NCBI GenBank assembly: GCA_011772865.1
Contig: WVYQ01000011.1
Location: forward strand, 50,225-82,568
Origin: Woeseiaceae bacterium
GTDB taxonomy: Bacteria; Pseudomonadota; Gammaproteobacteria; Steroidobacterales; Woeseiaceae
Direction: 5' to 3'
DNA: 32,344 nt
A program made the translations under genes and the position numbers. A model generated the notes under the pieces. The model made no database searches. It was not told the origin of the DNA and saw only the letters and a program-made list of their open reading frames with translations. Of the stretch, positions 6,446 through 13,614 are shown piece after piece. Position 1 is the first letter of the stretch, and each line of letters begins with the position of its first letter.

Positions 6446-7663
6446 ATGAGCGAACGGATCCAACTCGAAGCACGCTATTGTGCCCAGAATTATCACCCAT
6501 TACCCGTCGTTTTGACGCGGGCCGAAGGGGTCTACGTCTGGGACGAGAACGGCAAGAAGTACCTCGACATGATGAGCGCCTACTCTGCCGTCAGTCACGG
6601 ACACGGCCACGAGCGTCTGGTCAGGCTCGTGCGCGACCAGGTCGGCCGCCTGAACATCGTCTCGCGCGCTTTTTACACCGACAAGCTCGGTCCGTTTCTC
6701 GAGAAGGTCTGCACGTTGACCGGGCAGGATATGGCGCTGCCGATGAATACGGGCGCCGAAGCCGTCGAAACCGCCATCAAGGCCGCGCGCAAATGGGCCT
6801 ATACCGTCAAGGGCGTCGATCATGACCAGGCGGAAATCATCGCCTGCAAGGGCAACTTCCATGGGCGGACAACCACGATCGTGGCAATGTCGGACGAGCC
6901 GCAGTACAAGGAGGGCTTCGGACCGTTCCCGCCAGGATTCGTTCTCGTCGAATACGGCAATATCGACGCGCTGGCAGATGCGATCAATGAGAACACGGCT
7001 GCTTTTCTCGTCGAGCCCATCCAGGGCGAGGGCGGCATCATCGTCCCGCCAGAGGGATACCTCAAGGCTGCCGAGAGATTGTGCCGGGACAATAACGTCC
7101 TCCTGATTGCCGATGAAATTCAGACGGGCCTCGGGCGAACCGGGCGACTGCTCGCCTGCGAACATGACGACGTACAGCCCGACGGACTGATTCTCGGCAA
7201 GGCGCTCGGCGGCGGCATCCTGCCCGTATCGATGTTCCTCGCAAAGAGTGAAGTCATGGGGGTGTTCGGACCCGGAGATCACGGCAGTACATTCGGCGGC
7301 AACCCGCTCGCCGCCGCGGTCGGTCTGGAGGCGCTCAATATCCTGGTGGAGGAGCAATTGGCCGAGCGCAGCGCGGAGATGGGCGATTATCTGATGAATC
7401 GACTCGGCGACATCGACACGCCGCTGATCGGCGATATACGCGGCAAAGGGCTGTTCATCGGGATCGAAATCGACCCCGGGCTCGCCACCGCGCGCGAGGT
7501 CTGCGAACGGCTGATGGAGCGAGGACTGCTCAGCAAGGAAACGCATGAGACGGTCGTGCGTCTTGCGCCGCCGCTGATCATCAACCGCGAACAGATCGAC
7601 TGGGCGGTGACCCAGATTCGCGAGGTCCTGGCAGAGATTGACGAGGTAAGACTCGCGTCTTAG
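6446..7663 (+). CDS. rocD: Ornithine--oxo-acid aminotransferase
   Basis: This PLP enzyme transfers the delta-amino group of ornithine to 2-oxoglutarate, giving glutamate-5-semialdehyde, which cyclises to P5C. The 405-residue length and sequence fit the class III omega-aminotransferase branch containing RocD/OAT: YSAVSHGHGHERL, NTGAEAVETAIKAARKW (101-117), FHGRTTTIVAMSD, EPIQGEGGI, IADEIQTGLGRTG with D223, the PLP lysine in LILGKALGGG (K252), and GSTFGGNPLA. It supplies the substrate of ProC encoded upstream, so the window encodes an ornithine-to-proline route. It may equally act in arginine or ornithine breakdown. No Shine-Dalgarno sequence is visible. The next gene starts 11 bases after its stop. 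Confidence 0.93.
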   Translation: MSERIQLEARYCAQNYHPLPVVLTRAEGVYVWDENGKKYLDMMSAYSAVSHGHGHERLVRLVRDQVGRLNIVSRAFYTDKLGPFLEKVCTLTGQDMALPMNTGAEAVETAIKAARKWAYTVKGVDHDQAEIIACKGNFHGRTTTIVAMSDEPQYKEGFGPFPPGFVLVEYGNIDALADAINENTAAFLVEPIQGEGGIIVPPEGYLKAAERLCRDNNVLLIADEIQTGLGRTGRLLACEHDDVQPDGLILGKALGGGILPVSMFLAKSEVMGVFGPGDHGSTFGGNPLAAAVGLEALNILVEEQLAERSAEMGDYLMNRLGDIDTPLIGDIRGKGLFIGIEIDPGLATAREVCERLMERGLLSKETHETVVRLAPPLIINREQIDWAVTQIREVLAEIDEVRLAS

Positions 7664-7674
7664 GGGTTAAGAAA

Positions 7675-8664
7675 ATGCCGGAGATCACTGTCACCCACAT
7701 CGCAATCGTCGTCGGCGCGCTGATAATCGGTGTCATCCTGGGATGGGTGTTCCGGGGCAATCGCGCATCGAGTGAAAAGACGGCGATAAACCAGGGATGG
7801 CAGGAGCAGCTCGAAGCACAACGCGGCGAACATAAGCGGCTGCTCGAACAAAACAAGAGCCTCATGGAGCAGAACAGCCAGTTCCAGGCATCGAACAGGG
7901 ACGGCAGGATGCGCGCCAGCGAGCTGTCGGACGCGCTCAAGGAGGCGTTCGAGCGTCGCGACGAGTTGCAGCGCCAACTCAAGGACATTCGCGGCAATCT
8001 CGAGACCGCAGTTGCAGAACGCGATCAGTTGCGCGGCCAGTCCGGCGCAAAGGATCTGACGGAGCAGGTCGAGGAGCGTGACATCCGCATCGACAAACTG
8101 GTGCAGGAGCTCAAGAACTGGCAAGACCGTCTGCCGCCGCTGATCGAACGCTTTCGGCAGCGCAATGCCGAGGCCGAGGAGCTCGAACAGCAACTGGCCG
8201 AGGCCCGCGAGCGGATCGGCGCACTCGAAGATATGGTCGGATCGGAGCACACGCGGGTGGAACCGGTCGACCCGGGCGCGCTGGGCGATGAACTGGAAGC
8301 CTCGAACGAAACGATTATCGAAAAGGTCGAGGCGCTGCCCGGCAACGAGGAACCGGAGGAATTGCTCGAGGCCGAAGCGCTCGCCGAAGAGTCAACGCAT
8401 GACGGTCACGATGGACTCGACGATGATGGCGTCGACGAAACGCCGGGTGACGACTTGAAACTGATCAAGGGTGTCGGCCCGGCGATCGAGAAGACTCTCA
8501 ATGAGCTGGGCATCCGGCGCTTCGACCAGATAGCCCAGATGAGTGAGTACGATATTGACCGGGTCGCAAATCGACTCAAGGGTTTTCGCAGCCGCATCTA
8601 CCGCGAGGACTGGATTGGCCAGGCGCGGGATCTGCACGACCAGAAGGTAAGCGGCCAGCTTTAG
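7675..8664 (+). CDS. Membrane-anchored coiled-coil protein with C-terminal helix-hairpin-helix domain
   Basis: I recognise the domains but not a named gene. The 329-residue protein has one membrane helix (about 8-26), a long charged heptad-like coiled coil (about 40-190), an acidic linker (about 195-260, rich in E and D) and a small C-terminal domain (about 260-320). That domain has a helix-hairpin-helix signature, KGVGPAIEKTLNELGI (265-280), followed by FDQIAQMSEYDIDRV, as in COG3743-type predicted DNA-binding or nuclease-like proteins. With a short N-terminus outside, the coiled coil and HhH domain should face the cytoplasm; a reversed topology cannot be excluded. AGGGG precedes ATG 7675. 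It is probably cotranscribed with rocD and the OmpA-domain gene. Confidence 0.85.
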   Translation: MPEITVTHIAIVVGALIIGVILGWVFRGNRASSEKTAINQGWQEQLEAQRGEHKRLLEQNKSLMEQNSQFQASNRDGRMRASELSDALKEAFERRDELQRQLKDIRGNLETAVAERDQLRGQSGAKDLTEQVEERDIRIDKLVQELKNWQDRLPPLIERFRQRNAEAEELEQQLAEARERIGALEDMVGSEHTRVEPVDPGALGDELEASNETIIEKVEALPGNEEPEELLEAEALAEESTHDGHDGLDDDGVDETPGDDLKLIKGVGPAIEKTLNELGIRRFDQIAQMSEYDIDRVANRLKGFRSRIYREDWIGQARDLHDQKVSGQL

Positions 8665-8671
8665 CCCGTCG

Positions 8672-9511
8672 ATGCGGGCCACGATCACAACTCTCCTTCT
8701 GGGTGTGGGCATTCTGCTCACTACCGGTATTCATCGCGATGAGCCCGGAGTCGAAGCCACGACGCATCTCGCGCCGCTCAGTGACGCGACATTCTCGGTC
8801 ACTTCGGCTCACGGTCGCATCACCGTCACCGGCACGACCGCATCCGCTACTCACGAGGAATCGATGCGACGACTTGTCGCCGAGTACTTTCCGGGCGCAT
8901 CAGCCGAGATTCGGTTCCGGCCGGGCATATTGCCGGGCGAACGCTGGGAATCTTCGAGCGCCCGCCTGCTCTACGTTATCGCTGCTATGGAGTCCGCCGT
9001 GGCCGAAATGCGGCCCGATACGATCAGTATTCGCGGCGTTGCATCGGCAACCGAATCGTTTTCGACTCGCGCGGAATTTCTGCAGAAGAACCTCCCGGCC
9101 GAGGTCGCGTTGACAACCGATGTCGTTGTCATTACGTCACAGGCCTCGTTCGATGAACTTTGCGAACGGGCTTTCACCAGCCTGGTTCTCGGGCCCGTCT
9201 TGTTTCAGGAATCAAGCACCGAGATTCGCCGGGCATCCCTGGTGACGCTCGACCGTATTACCGAATTCGCGCGCGACTGCCCTTCTGTCTCGATAGCAAT
9301 CACCGGCCACACGGATGCAAGCGGCGACGAGACCTGGAATCGGCGACTTAGCATCGCACGCGCCCAGGCCGTTGCGGATCACATTGCGGCAAACGGCATC
9401 GAGCCGGCGCGTCTGATCGTCAGCGGACTCGGTTCGTCGGCACCAATTGCCGACAACTCCACGGCGCGCGGCCGCGAGCAGAACCGACGAATCGAATTCG
9501 AGTTGCGCTAA
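8672..9511 (+). CDS. OmpA-domain envelope protein with BON-like N-terminal repeats
   Basis: The 279-residue product has a hydrophobic N-terminus (about 5-19) that is a signal peptide or anchor. Two weakly similar alpha/beta units follow (about 38-90 and 97-160), resembling BON-type repeats, e.g. TVTGTTASATHEESMRRL and ISIRGVASATESFSTRAEF. The C-terminal OmpA domain (about 170-279) contains VLFQESSTEI, the peptidoglycan-binding TGHTDASGDETWNRRLSIAR (211-230) with its aspartate and arginine, and NRRIEFEL at the end. It probably binds peptidoglycan in the periplasm. It has no lipobox and no beta-barrel. It starts 7 nt after the HhH gene and ends two bases from the convergent FKBP gene's stop. 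Confidence 0.88.
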   Translation: MRATITTLLLGVGILLTTGIHRDEPGVEATTHLAPLSDATFSVTSAHGRITVTGTTASATHEESMRRLVAEYFPGASAEIRFRPGILPGERWESSSARLLYVIAAMESAVAEMRPDTISIRGVASATESFSTRAEFLQKNLPAEVALTTDVVVITSQASFDELCERAFTSLVLGPVLFQESSTEIRRASLVTLDRITEFARDCPSVSIAITGHTDASGDETWNRRLSIARAQAVADHIAANGIEPARLIVSGLGSSAPIADNSTARGREQNRRIEFELR

Positions 9512-9513
9512 CC

Positions 9514-10041
9514 CTACTGGGCCTCACCCGGTGCTTCGAGTCCGAACAGCTCCACTTCGAAGACGAGCGTTGCCCCTGGCGGAATGACGTTGCCCGCGCC
9601 GCGATCACCGTATCCCATCTCGGGAGAGAGCGTCAGCTCGCGCTTTTCACCAATCAGCATTCCTGCGACGCCCTGGTCCCAACCCTTGATCACCTGGCCG
9701 GCGCCGAGCTGGAACTGGAAGCGCTGTCCCCTGTCCACCGAGCTATCAAATTTACTACCGCGATTATCTTCGGCCTCTGCGTCATACAGCCAGCCCGTAT
9801 AGTGGACTTCGACGTAATCGCCGGGCTCAGCCGCCCGCCCATGGCCTTTTTGCAGGATCGTGGCGGTCAGGCCGGGCGCAACTTCGATGGTTTCGCTTTC
9901 ACCGGATGATTCCTGCGCCATAACCTGCTCCTCGCTGTTCGATGTCGAATCTGCCGCGCTTTCGGATTCGCTGCCCTCGCGTCCACAACCGGTAATACCG
10001 ACCGCGAGGAGTAAAGCAATGACTGGGATGCTCGATCTCAT
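9514..10041 (-). CDS. FKBP-type peptidyl-prolyl isomerase lipoprotein
   Basis: The 175-residue product has a lipoprotein signal ending in VGITGC (cysteine 19) and a serine/glutamate-rich linker (20-50). A single FKBP domain (about 52-170) follows, with the fold's landmarks [43 protein letters not shown] in consecutive parts, [18 protein letters not shown] and VFEVELFG. The aromatic and aspartate residues of the active site are present, so isomerase activity is likely. It acts on periplasmic or outer-membrane protein folding. A sequence containing AAGG lies ahead of the ATG. It is last in the htpG-msrB run, 32 nt after msrB, which makes a protein-quality grouping. Confidence 0.93.
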   Translation of the reverse strand: MRSSIPVIALLLAVGITGCGREGSESESAADSTSNSEEQVMAQESSGESETIEVAPGLTATILQKGHGRAAEPGDYVEVHYTGWLYDAEAEDNRGSKFDSSVDRGQRFQFQLGAGQVIKGWDQGVAGMLIGEKRELTLSPEMGYGDRGAGNVIPPGATLVFEVELFGLEAPGEAQ

Positions 10042-10073
10042 GAGTCCGACCTTTTCTCTGTTGGTAAATAGGA

Positions 10074-10469
10074 TTACTCGCCGCCCTCGAAATCCAGCGA
10101 CGCGGAATTGATACAGTAACGCAAACCGGTCGGCTGCGGGCCGTCCTCGAAGACGTGACCGAGATGTGCGCCGCAGGAATTGCAGACCACTTCGTCTCGA
10201 ATCATACCGTGGCTCGTGTCGCGTTCGGTCCGCACCGCCTCACCCGCCTTCGGCAACCAGAAGCTCGGCCACCCGGAACCCGAGTCGTATTTATGTTCGG
10301 ATGAGAACAACTCGGCATCACAACAGACGCATCGATAGGTGCCATCGGCCTTGTGGTCGACATACTTGCCGGTGAAAGCGCGCTCGGTGCCTTTCAACTG
10401 TGTTATTTCGTATTGCTCATCGGACAGCTTGTCCCTGAGTTCGCTGTCCGGGATGCGTGTATCGGCCAT
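10074..10469 (-). CDS. msrB: Peptide methionine-R-sulfoxide reductase
   Basis: MsrB reduces the R-epimer of methionine sulfoxide in proteins. The 131-residue single-domain enzyme carries both zinc pairs (C47/C50 in [10 protein letters not shown] and C96/C99 in [12 protein letters not shown]), the substrate region SGSGWPSFW (63-71) and the catalytic cysteine C119 in [10 protein letters not shown]. It has no signal peptide, so it is cytoplasmic. It starts 8 nt after the htpG stop and probably shares its transcript, linking oxidative repair with the heat-shock chaperone. Confidence 0.96.
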   Translation of the reverse strand: MADTRIPDSELRDKLSDEQYEITQLKGTERAFTGKYVDHKADGTYRCVCCDAELFSSEHKYDSGSGWPSFWLPKAGEAVRTERDTSHGMIRDEVVCNSCGAHLGHVFEDGPQPTGLRYCINSASLDFEGGE

Positions 10470-10477
10470 AGCCCGTT

Positions 10478-12364
10478 TTAGCCTGCGCTCGCCGACGAAT
10501 CAAGTTCAAGCAGCAGCGCGTTCATGCGGTGGACGTATCCGGCCGGGTCCTCCAGCTGCGATCCCTCGGCAAGCAACGCGTGATCGAGAACAATATGGGC
10601 AAGAGAATCAAATCGGCTGTCGTCGGACTCGGCCGAAAGGCGCTCTACAAGGGGGTGTCCAATATTGATCTCGAGTATCGGTTTGGACTCCGGCAACGAT
10701 TGACCATTGGCTTCCAGCATGCGCCGAACGGTCGCGTTGATCTCATCCTTGCCGGCGACGACACAGGCCGGTGAAGCGACGAGGCGCGAACTCACGTGAA
10801 CGGCCTCTACCCGGTCCTTGAGCACCTTCTTGATCTTTTTGAGCAGGGGCTTGTGCTCCTCGTCCCGCACGCTGCGCGAGATTTCGCCTTCGCCCTCGAA
10901 AACATCGAGCCCCTCGCGAGCAACATCGACAAGCGCTTTGCCATCGTATTCCCGCAGCCCGTCGACCAGCCAGGGATCGATTCGGTCCGTTAACAACAAC
11001 ACCTCGACTCCCTTGTCGGAGAGCTGTTCGATATGTGGGCTGGACACTGCCGTCGCATGGTTTTCAGCCAGGATGTAATAGATCTTGTCCTGCTCGGGCC
11101 CCGCTCGACCGACGTAGTCGTCCAGCGACTGGTCCTGGTCTGACTTGCCGGTGTGCGTCGTGGCGAAACGCAGCAGCTTCGCGATCTTTTCCCTGTTGCC
11201 GTGGTCCTCGACGACACCCTCTTTCATCACCTGCCCGAACTCATTCCAGAAACGGGCGTAATCATCGGGTGAATCGCCGGCCATCTTCGCCAGCATGTCG
11301 AGAACGCGTCTCGCCAGAGCCCCGCGCATGGCCGCAAGATCCGGGTTCTGCTGTAGCAGCTCGCGCGATACATTGAGCGGCAGGTCGGAGGAGTCGACCA
11401 CGCCCTTGACGAAGCGCAGGTAGAGCGGCAGAAACTGCTCGGCGTCGTCCATGATGAAGACGCGCTGGACATAAAGCTTTAGTCCGCGCGGCGCTTCCCG
11501 GTTCCAGAGGTCGAACGGCGCATTGGCCGGGATATAGAGCAGGCTGGTGTACTCGCGTTTACCTTCGACCCGGTTGTGGCTCCAGGTGAGCGGGTCGGCA
11601 AAATCATGCGACAGGTGCTTGTAAAACTCCTTGTACTCGTCGTCCTGGATATCGCTGCGCGACCGCGTCCAGAGCGCCGTCGCCGCGTTGATGACCCTGG
11701 GCTCTTCATCGTCGCCCTTCGCCATCAACGACACCGGGAATGCGATGTGATCCGAATACTTGTGAATCAGGTTCTCGATTCGAAACGGCTCGGCGAATTC
11801 CTTTTCGTCATCCTTGAGGTGCAGAGTCACCGAGGTGCCGCGTGCGGTCCTTTCGATAGTCTCGACCGTGAATTCGCCCTCTCCGTCAGACTCCCAGCGA
11901 ACGCCTTCGGCCGCATCCACCCCGGCACGGCGGCTCTCCACAACGACCCGGTCGGCGACGATGAATGCTGAATAGAAGCCGACGCCGAACTGGCCAATCA
12001 GCTGCGCATCCTGTTGCTGATCGCCGGTCATGCTCTCCAGGAACTCGGCGGTACCGGAGCGCGCGATCGTGCCCAGATTCTCGATCAACTCATCACGCGA
12101 CATGCCAATGCCGTTGTCGATGACCGTAATCGTGTGCGCGTCTTTGTCACTCTGGATCCGGATCGCGAGATCGGGTTCGTCGGCGAGCAACTCGGGGGCT
12201 GCAAGCGCCTCGAATCGCAGTTTGTCAGCGGCGTCCGATGCGTTCGAGATCAGCTCACGCAGGAAGATTTCCTTGTTGCTGTACAGGGAGTGGATCATCA
12301 GCTGCAGGAGCTGACGGACTTCGGTTTGGAAGCCGAGCGTTTCCCGGCTCGTAGCTTTACTCAC
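10478..12364 (-). CDS. htpG: HtpG, bacterial Hsp90 chaperone
   Basis: This 628-residue protein matches the family length. The N-terminal GHKL ATPase domain has [16 protein letters not shown] (about 36-50), DNGIGM near 85 and [13 protein letters not shown] near 125; the middle domain contains [18 protein letters not shown], and the C-terminal dimerisation domain ends without an MEEVD tail, as in bacteria. It is a cytosolic ATP-dependent chaperone. Translation starts at GTG 12364 with AAGGA upstream. A sigma-32-type promoter lies just ahead (12402-12429), so heat induction is likely. msrB and the FKBP lipoprotein gene follow on the same strand. Confidence 0.97.
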   Translation of the reverse strand: MSKATSRETLGFQTEVRQLLQLMIHSLYSNKEIFLRELISNASDAADKLRFEALAAPELLADEPDLAIRIQSDKDAHTITVIDNGIGMSRDELIENLGTIARSGTAEFLESMTGDQQQDAQLIGQFGVGFYSAFIVADRVVVESRRAGVDAAEGVRWESDGEGEFTVETIERTARGTSVTLHLKDDEKEFAEPFRIENLIHKYSDHIAFPVSLMAKGDDEEPRVINAATALWTRSRSDIQDDEYKEFYKHLSHDFADPLTWSHNRVEGKREYTSLLYIPANAPFDLWNREAPRGLKLYVQRVFIMDDAEQFLPLYLRFVKGVVDSSDLPLNVSRELLQQNPDLAAMRGALARRVLDMLAKMAGDSPDDYARFWNEFGQVMKEGVVEDHGNREKIAKLLRFATTHTGKSDQDQSLDDYVGRAGPEQDKIYYILAENHATAVSSPHIEQLSDKGVEVLLLTDRIDPWLVDGLREYDGKALVDVAREGLDVFEGEGEISRSVRDEEHKPLLKKIKKVLKDRVEAVHVSSRLVASPACVVAGKDEINATVRRMLEANGQSLPESKPILEINIGHPLVERLSAESDDSRFDSLAHIVLDHALLAEGSQLEDPAGYVHRMNALLLELDSSASAG

Positions 12365-12401
12365 GCCTGGGTCCTTCGAGTCTGTCAGGAACTGGCAGAC
12401 A

Positions 12402-12429
12402 CGATAGGGGCAAATCAGATCATTTCAAG
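12402..12429 (-). promoter_or_regulatory. Sigma-32 (heat-shock)-like promoter for htpG
   Basis: Reading leftward, a perfect -35 CTTGAAA lies at 12429-12423, then 12 bases, then CCCCTATCG at 12410-12402, close to the RpoH -10 consensus CCCCATNT. The predicted start lies roughly 30 bases ahead of the htpG GTG. The element overlaps the last codons of the upstream small membrane-protein gene, so htpG can be switched on independently of it. Confidence 0.6.
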
Positions 12430-12657
12430 TCGTGGCGATGTGACGGCGCGATACAGCAAGGACACGAACAGCAGCAGAGCCGTAGCGAGCGCCAGCGGTG
12501 GGTGTGAGAGGGCCAGCAGGACCCCACCCGCAATAATGATCATTCCGACGAAGATCGAGACAAATGTAAAGAAAAACCGGCGAATACGTTCGCTGATCAG
12601 CCCGATCGCAGCCATCAGGTCGTCGAGGTCGTCGAGCAGCTGGACGATGCGTTCCAC
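12415..12657 (-). CDS. Small two-helix membrane protein, uncharacterised
   Basis: This 80-residue protein has an N-terminal amphipathic, acidic helix (1-20), a basic turn ERIRRFFF and two membrane helices (about 28-48 and 53-72) joined by SHPP. It resembles small holin-like or phage-shock-type membrane proteins in shape only; I do not assign it to a family. The start is GTG 12657 without an obvious Shine-Dalgarno sequence; an alternative is ATG 12615. It begins nine bases after the stop of the 62-residue gene, so the two are probably coupled. Its 3' end carries the htpG promoter. Confidence 0.65.
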   Translation of the reverse strand: MERIVQLLDDLDDLMAAIGLISERIRRFFFTFVSIFVGMIIIAGGVLLALSHPPLALATALLLFVSLLYRAVTSPRLEMI

Positions 12658-12666
12658 TATGGATTG

Positions 12667-12855
12667 TTAACGGACGATCGACAGCATTGGGCCGCCGCTT
12701 TCCGTATCACCCGAGTCATGATCGTCGTCGAGAGACGCGACATTCGACTGCTTCGCATGGGCGATAGCCCTGTGGAACATTTCCCAGCGCTGCCGGGCAG
12801 TTTCATCCTTGAGAAACACCACCGGCGATTCAGCTTCCTTGCACTTGTTTGACAT
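12667..12855 (-). CDS. Small hydrophilic protein, uncharacterised
   Basis: The predicted product is 62 residues, soluble and charged, with a helical first half (FLKDETARQRWEMFHRAIAHAK) in pieces typical of a short helix pair, then an acidic Asp/Ser-rich tail. No family is recognised. It starts at ATG 12855 with only a weak AGAG ahead and lies just upstream of the two-helix membrane protein gene. The amino-acid composition looks natural and the reading frame follows its neighbours' strand, which supports it being real, but evidence is modest. Confidence 0.45.
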   Translation of the reverse strand: MSNKCKEAESPVVFLKDETARQRWEMFHRAIAHAKQSNVASLDDDHDSGDTESGGPMLSIVR

Positions 12856-13077
12856 ACTCTGTTGTTCGCGTGTGATTGCCAGTAACAGCGACTATAGATA
12901 GCTACTTTGAGGGCCTCCGTGAGACAGATCACAGCTTGATTTAGTATTTGTAAATTCTCCGCAGCAATGCTCAGAAATCAGACGCAGTACCGATTCGTAG
13001 TGCTGCATCCACAGCCCTGTAACAGTGACGGTCATCACACTCCTGTAACTGCCGAATGCGTCTCGACGCAATGCAAC

Positions 13078-13105
13078 AAAAAAAACGCCGGCTATGCCGG
13101 CGTTT
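13078..13105 (-). terminator. Strong rho-independent terminator (leftward)
   Basis: Reading leftward, a ten-base perfect stem (13105-13096 with 13092-13083) with a three-base loop is followed by eight T residues (the A-run at 13078-13085 on the plus strand). It lies 24 bases after the stop of the 98-residue gene and separates it from the 62-residue/htpG group. In the remaining spacer (12856-13077) I see no gene; a -10-like TATAGT reads leftward at about 12890. Confidence 0.88.
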
Positions 13106-13129
13106 CGTAGATTCGTTACCCAGGGATCG

Positions 13130-13426
13130 TCATTCGCTGTCATCGGAGGGATCGGCGTCCCAGTTTCGCTTTACCTGCTCCGACCAGTTTCTGTAGCCCT
13201 TCCACGAATAGAGCGCGGGATCGATTCCGACCCGTCGGCTACGTGGCGCAGGCGCTTTGGAAACCCACTGGCGATATTGCTCCCAACCATCCGCATCATT
13301 CGCAGCAGGTTGTGCGTCGTTGGCGGCAGGTTCCGGAGACGCTGCTGGTTCTTTCTCAACGTCTGACTGCCGCTCACCATCCGTGGCGTATTCGTCGACC
13401 CATCTGAGATGCTTGCTGTCTGGCAT
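13130..13426 (-). CDS. Small hydrophilic protein with PAANDA repeats, uncharacterised
   Basis: The 98-residue product has no signal peptide or membrane helix. Residues 24-46 form a low-complexity, Pro/Ala/Asn/Asp-rich segment with two PAANDA copies. The C-terminal half is rich in tryptophan and aromatic residues (DGWEQYRQWVSKAP, then YSWKGYRNWSEQVKRNW) and looks like a small folded or binding region with two similar W-x-x-Y/W units. No family is recognised. ATG 13426 has a weak TGAG ahead. It is a single-gene unit: a 188-nt spacer upstream and a strong terminator downstream. Confidence 0.7.
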   Translation of the reverse strand: MPDSKHLRWVDEYATDGERQSDVEKEPAASPEPAANDAQPAANDADGWEQYRQWVSKAPAPRSRRVGIDPALYSWKGYRNWSEQVKRNWDADPSDDSE

Positions 13427-13614
13427 TGCTCATACTCAGTCATTCCTTTGACCAAATGCTAAGTGCCAGCGATCCTGAATCACAGGAACTGCATCACAGT
13501 GCAGATTGTGATTTTTCACATAATTTTCAACGAATTATTGTGGTTCTTTACTTAATCAGCATGCCTCACGTTATCGCTGTGGGTCTTATTTGACAATAAA
13601 CGGCGCCGTGTCGA
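13427..13614. promoter_or_regulatory. AT-rich spacer with repeated TCACA/TGTGA motifs
   Basis: No gene is seen here. It must carry the promoter of the leftward 98-residue gene and the 3' end region of ppnN. TCACA occurs at 13480-13484, 13494-13498 and 13516-13520, and TGTGA at 13507-13511; the last pair forms an inverted repeat with a four-base gap. A leftward TTGTCA at about 13595 lies 17 bases before a poor TAACGT. No T-run terminator for ppnN is evident. Confidence 0.35.

Noticed and set aside
6500..7546. Long open frame on the minus strand inside rocD (348 codons)
   Set aside because: It lies wholly antisense to a gene with a complete enzyme signature; the predicted protein has no recognisable motif, and GC-rich codon use commonly leaves such frames open.
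12892..13143. Minus-strand 83-codon frame across the spacer after the 98-residue gene
   Set aside because: It overlaps the end of the 98-residue gene and runs through the strong terminator hairpin and its T-run, so it is not a credible gene.
13507..13520. TGTGA-N4-TCACA as a CRP or Vfr binding site
   Set aside because: The standard site has a six-base spacer; here it is four, so I list only an unexplained inverted repeat.
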